Shown: positions 4,880 through 6,050 of the stretch, one piece after another | Layout: every line of letters starts with the position of its first letter | Numbering within the stretch: the stretch's first letter is position 1 | Assembly: GCA_036270655.1 (NCBI GenBank) | Contig: DATBCD010000087.1 | Span: 1-6,050, forward strand | Reading direction: 5' to 3' | Source: VBCK01 sp036270655 | GTDB taxonomy: Bacteria; Pseudomonadota; Gammaproteobacteria; Burkholderiales; Burkholderiaceae_F | Length of the DNA: 6,050 nucleotides | Program-made: the position numbers and the translations under genes | Notes under the pieces: model-generated | Seen by the model: only the letters and a program-made list of their open reading frames with translations | Database searches by the model: none | Told to the model about the DNA's origin: nothing

Positions 4880-6050
4880 ATGAACGACACCGTCCGCACC
4901 CGCATTGCCCCCAGCCCCACCGGGATGCTGCACCTGGGGACCGCGCGCACGGCCCTGTTCTGCTGGGCCTTCGCGCGCCGCCACGGCGGCCAGTTCATCC
5001 TGCGCATCGAGGACACGGACCTGGAGCGCAACACCGAGCAGAACGTGCAGGCCATTCTCGAGAGCATGGAGTGGCTGCAGCTCGACTACGACGAAGGCCC
5101 GATCCGCCAGACGGCGCGCCTTGCGCGCTACGCCGAGGTGATCGAGCAGCTGATGGCCCAGGGCAAGGCGTACCGCTGCTACGCCAGCCGCGAAGAGCTG
5201 GAGCAGCTGCGCCACGAGCAGACCGCGCGCGGCGAAAAGCCGCGCTACGACGGCCGCTGGCGCCCGGAGCGCGCATCAGGCCGGCCGGTTCCCGCCGGCG
5301 TGGTGCCGGTGACGCGCTTTCGGAATCCGGATCTGGGCATGGTGTCCTGGAACGACCTGGTCAAGGGGCCGATCAGCATTTCCAACACGGAGCTCGACGA
5401 CCTGGTGATCGCGCGCGGCGATGGCGTGCCGACCTACAACTTCGCGGTGGTGGTCGACGACATCGACATGAGAATCACGCACGTGCTACGCGGCGACGAC
5501 CACGTGAACAACACGCCACGCCAGATCAACATCTACCGCGCCATCCTGGGCGAGAACGCCGCGCTGCCGAAGTTCGGCCACCTGCCGATGATCCTGGGCC
5601 CGGACGGCCAGAAGCTCTCCAAGCGCCACGGCGCCGTCAGCGTGCTGCAATACCGCGACGACGGCTTCCTGCCCGAGGCCCTCTTCAACTACCTGGCCCG
5701 CCTGGGCTGGAGCCACGGCGACGTCGAGAAATTCTCGCGCGAGCAGCTGGTCACCTGGTTCGACCTGGACCACGTAAACCGAGCGCCGGCCCAGTACGAC
5801 ATCAACAAGCTCCTATGGCTGAACGGCGAATACATGAAGCAATCCGCCCCAGCCCGCCTGGCCGCCATGGTCGCCCCGCTGCTCGACCAGCGCCTGACAA
5901 ATGTGACCCCCGGTGCGAGCGCAACGCCCGAACGCCCCTCTCCCGCTCCGCGGGAGAGGGGTGGGGGAGAGGGTCCCCGCCTGGAGTCGATCGTCGCCCT
6001 TCTAAAAGACCGCGCCCGCACCCTCAACGAGCTGGCCGACGAAGCAACGC
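4880..6050 (+). CDS. gltX: Glutamyl-tRNA synthetase (3' end outside window)
   Basis: A class I aminoacyl-tRNA synthetase that attaches glutamate to tRNA-Glu in the cytoplasm. The frame is open for 390 codons to the window edge, so about the last 100 residues of a usual 465-490 are missing. Features: RIAPSPTGMLHLGTARTALF at the N-terminus with the HIGH-type motif HLGT (18-21), LRIEDTD, GEKPRYDGRW, ELDDLVIARGDGVPTYNF, the strongly conserved LRGDDHVNNTPRQI, and the second signature KLSKR (245-249). After LARLGWSHGD the helical anticodon-binding region begins. The zinc-site motif is degenerate: CYAS at 100-103 instead of CYCS. Residues about 340-365 are an extra proline/glycine-rich segment encoded by a palindromic repeat; recognisable family sequence resumes in frame at LESIVALLKDRARTLNELAD. 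The start at 4880 fits the family. GAG at 4872-4874 is a weak ribosome binding site. Confidence 0.95.
   Translation, partial: MNDTVRTRIAPSPTGMLHLGTARTALFCWAFARRHGGQFILRIEDTDLERNTEQNVQAILESMEWLQLDYDEGPIRQTARLARYAEVIEQLMAQGKAYRCYASREELEQLRHEQTARGEKPRYDGRWRPERASGRPVPAGVVPVTRFRNPDLGMVSWNDLVKGPISISNTELDDLVIARGDGVPTYNFAVVVDDIDMRITHVLRGDDHVNNTPRQINIYRAILGENAALPKFGHLPMILGPDGQKLSKRHGAVSVLQYRDDGFLPEALFNYLARLGWSHGDVEKFSREQLVTWFDLDHVNRAPAQYDINKLLWLNGEYMKQSAPARLAAMVAPLLDQRLTNVTPGASATPERPSPAPRERGGGEGPRLESIVALLKDRARTLNELADEAT
5935..5973 (+). repeat. Palindromic repeat inside gltX
   Basis: Bases 5935-5946 (CCCCTCTCCCGC) and 5950-5961 (GCGGGAGAGGGG) form a perfect 12-bp inverted repeat around a 3-base loop (TCC). 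A G-rich tail, TGGGGGAGAGGG (5962-5973), repeats the right arm's GAGAGGG pattern. This layout is typical of intergenic palindromic repeats in GC-rich proteobacteria, and a shortened copy occurs at 617-646. Here it lies within the gltX reading frame and is read as part of PERPSPAPRERGGGEG. The inserted segment relative to ordinary GluRS probably extends left to about 5897, since the DNA between 5897 and 5934 also encodes sequence that does not look like the family. The exact insertion borders cannot be fixed without an alignment. Confidence 0.8.

Noticed and set aside
3028..5067. Minus-strand open frame of 679 codons across queE, pyk and the start of gltX
   Set aside because: It lies opposite or out of frame with three well-supported genes. 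Its translation is Arg/His/Gly-rich without recognisable motifs. Long antisense frames are expected in DNA with strong G/C third-position bias.
5935..5973. The 5935-5973 hairpin as a transcription terminator
   Set aside because: It lies within an intact reading frame, has no T-run, and is matched by a repeat copy elsewhere, so a repeat element explains it better.
5689..6027. Minus-strand open frame of 112 codons over the repeat in gltX (contains GPSPPPLSRGAGEG)
   Set aside because: It is antisense to gltX and its most distinctive stretch is just the reverse reading of the palindromic repeat. Such peptides arise from annotation over intergenic repeats.
5880..6050. gltX as a pseudogene because of the repeat
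   Set aside because: The frame stays open through the repeat and family-like sequence resumes in the same frame. No frameshift or stop is seen before the window edge. The final verdict depends on the missing 3' end.

Overview
The window is GC-rich (roughly two thirds G+C by eye, with strong G/C bias at third codon positions) and densely coding. It looks like the chromosome of a proteobacterium. The QueE, pyruvate kinase and glutamyl-tRNA synthetase sequences resemble beta-proteobacterial types and their gamma relatives. This placement is from recalled family resemblance, not from a search.

Layout, left to right. The first 60 bases hold the likely tail of an upstream plus-strand gene. It overlaps the start of a 177-residue plus-strand protein (47-580) that I cannot assign. 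A short convergent gap (581-648) carries a hairpin and a degenerate copy of a palindromic repeat. Two minus-strand genes follow: an OPT-family membrane transporter (649-2667) and, 28 bases upstream of it, queE (2696-3337), the radical-SAM enzyme of 7-deazaguanine (queuosine) synthesis. A divergent gap of about 59 bases separates queE from plus-strand pyk (pyruvate kinase, 3397-4818). After a GC-rich hairpin comes gltX (glutamyl-tRNA synthetase), which starts at 4880 and runs off the right edge still open at codon 390.

The genes are mostly core metabolism and translation: the last step of glycolysis, glutamate charging of tRNA, and tRNA modification precursor synthesis, plus one transporter of uncertain substrate. 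queE and the transporter may share a transcript. pyk and gltX are co-directional but separated by a hairpin. I see no phage, CRISPR, toxin-antitoxin or insertion-sequence genes.

The most interesting observation is a palindromic repeat of the intergenic type lying inside gltX, in frame. It adds a proline/glycine/arginine-rich stretch (about residues 340-365) to the helical anticodon-binding part of an essential enzyme. A second copy, lacking 8 bases of the hairpin, sits in the convergent gap and ends two bases from the transporter's stop codon. This suggests a genome-wide repeat family that can be tolerated inside protein-coding DNA.
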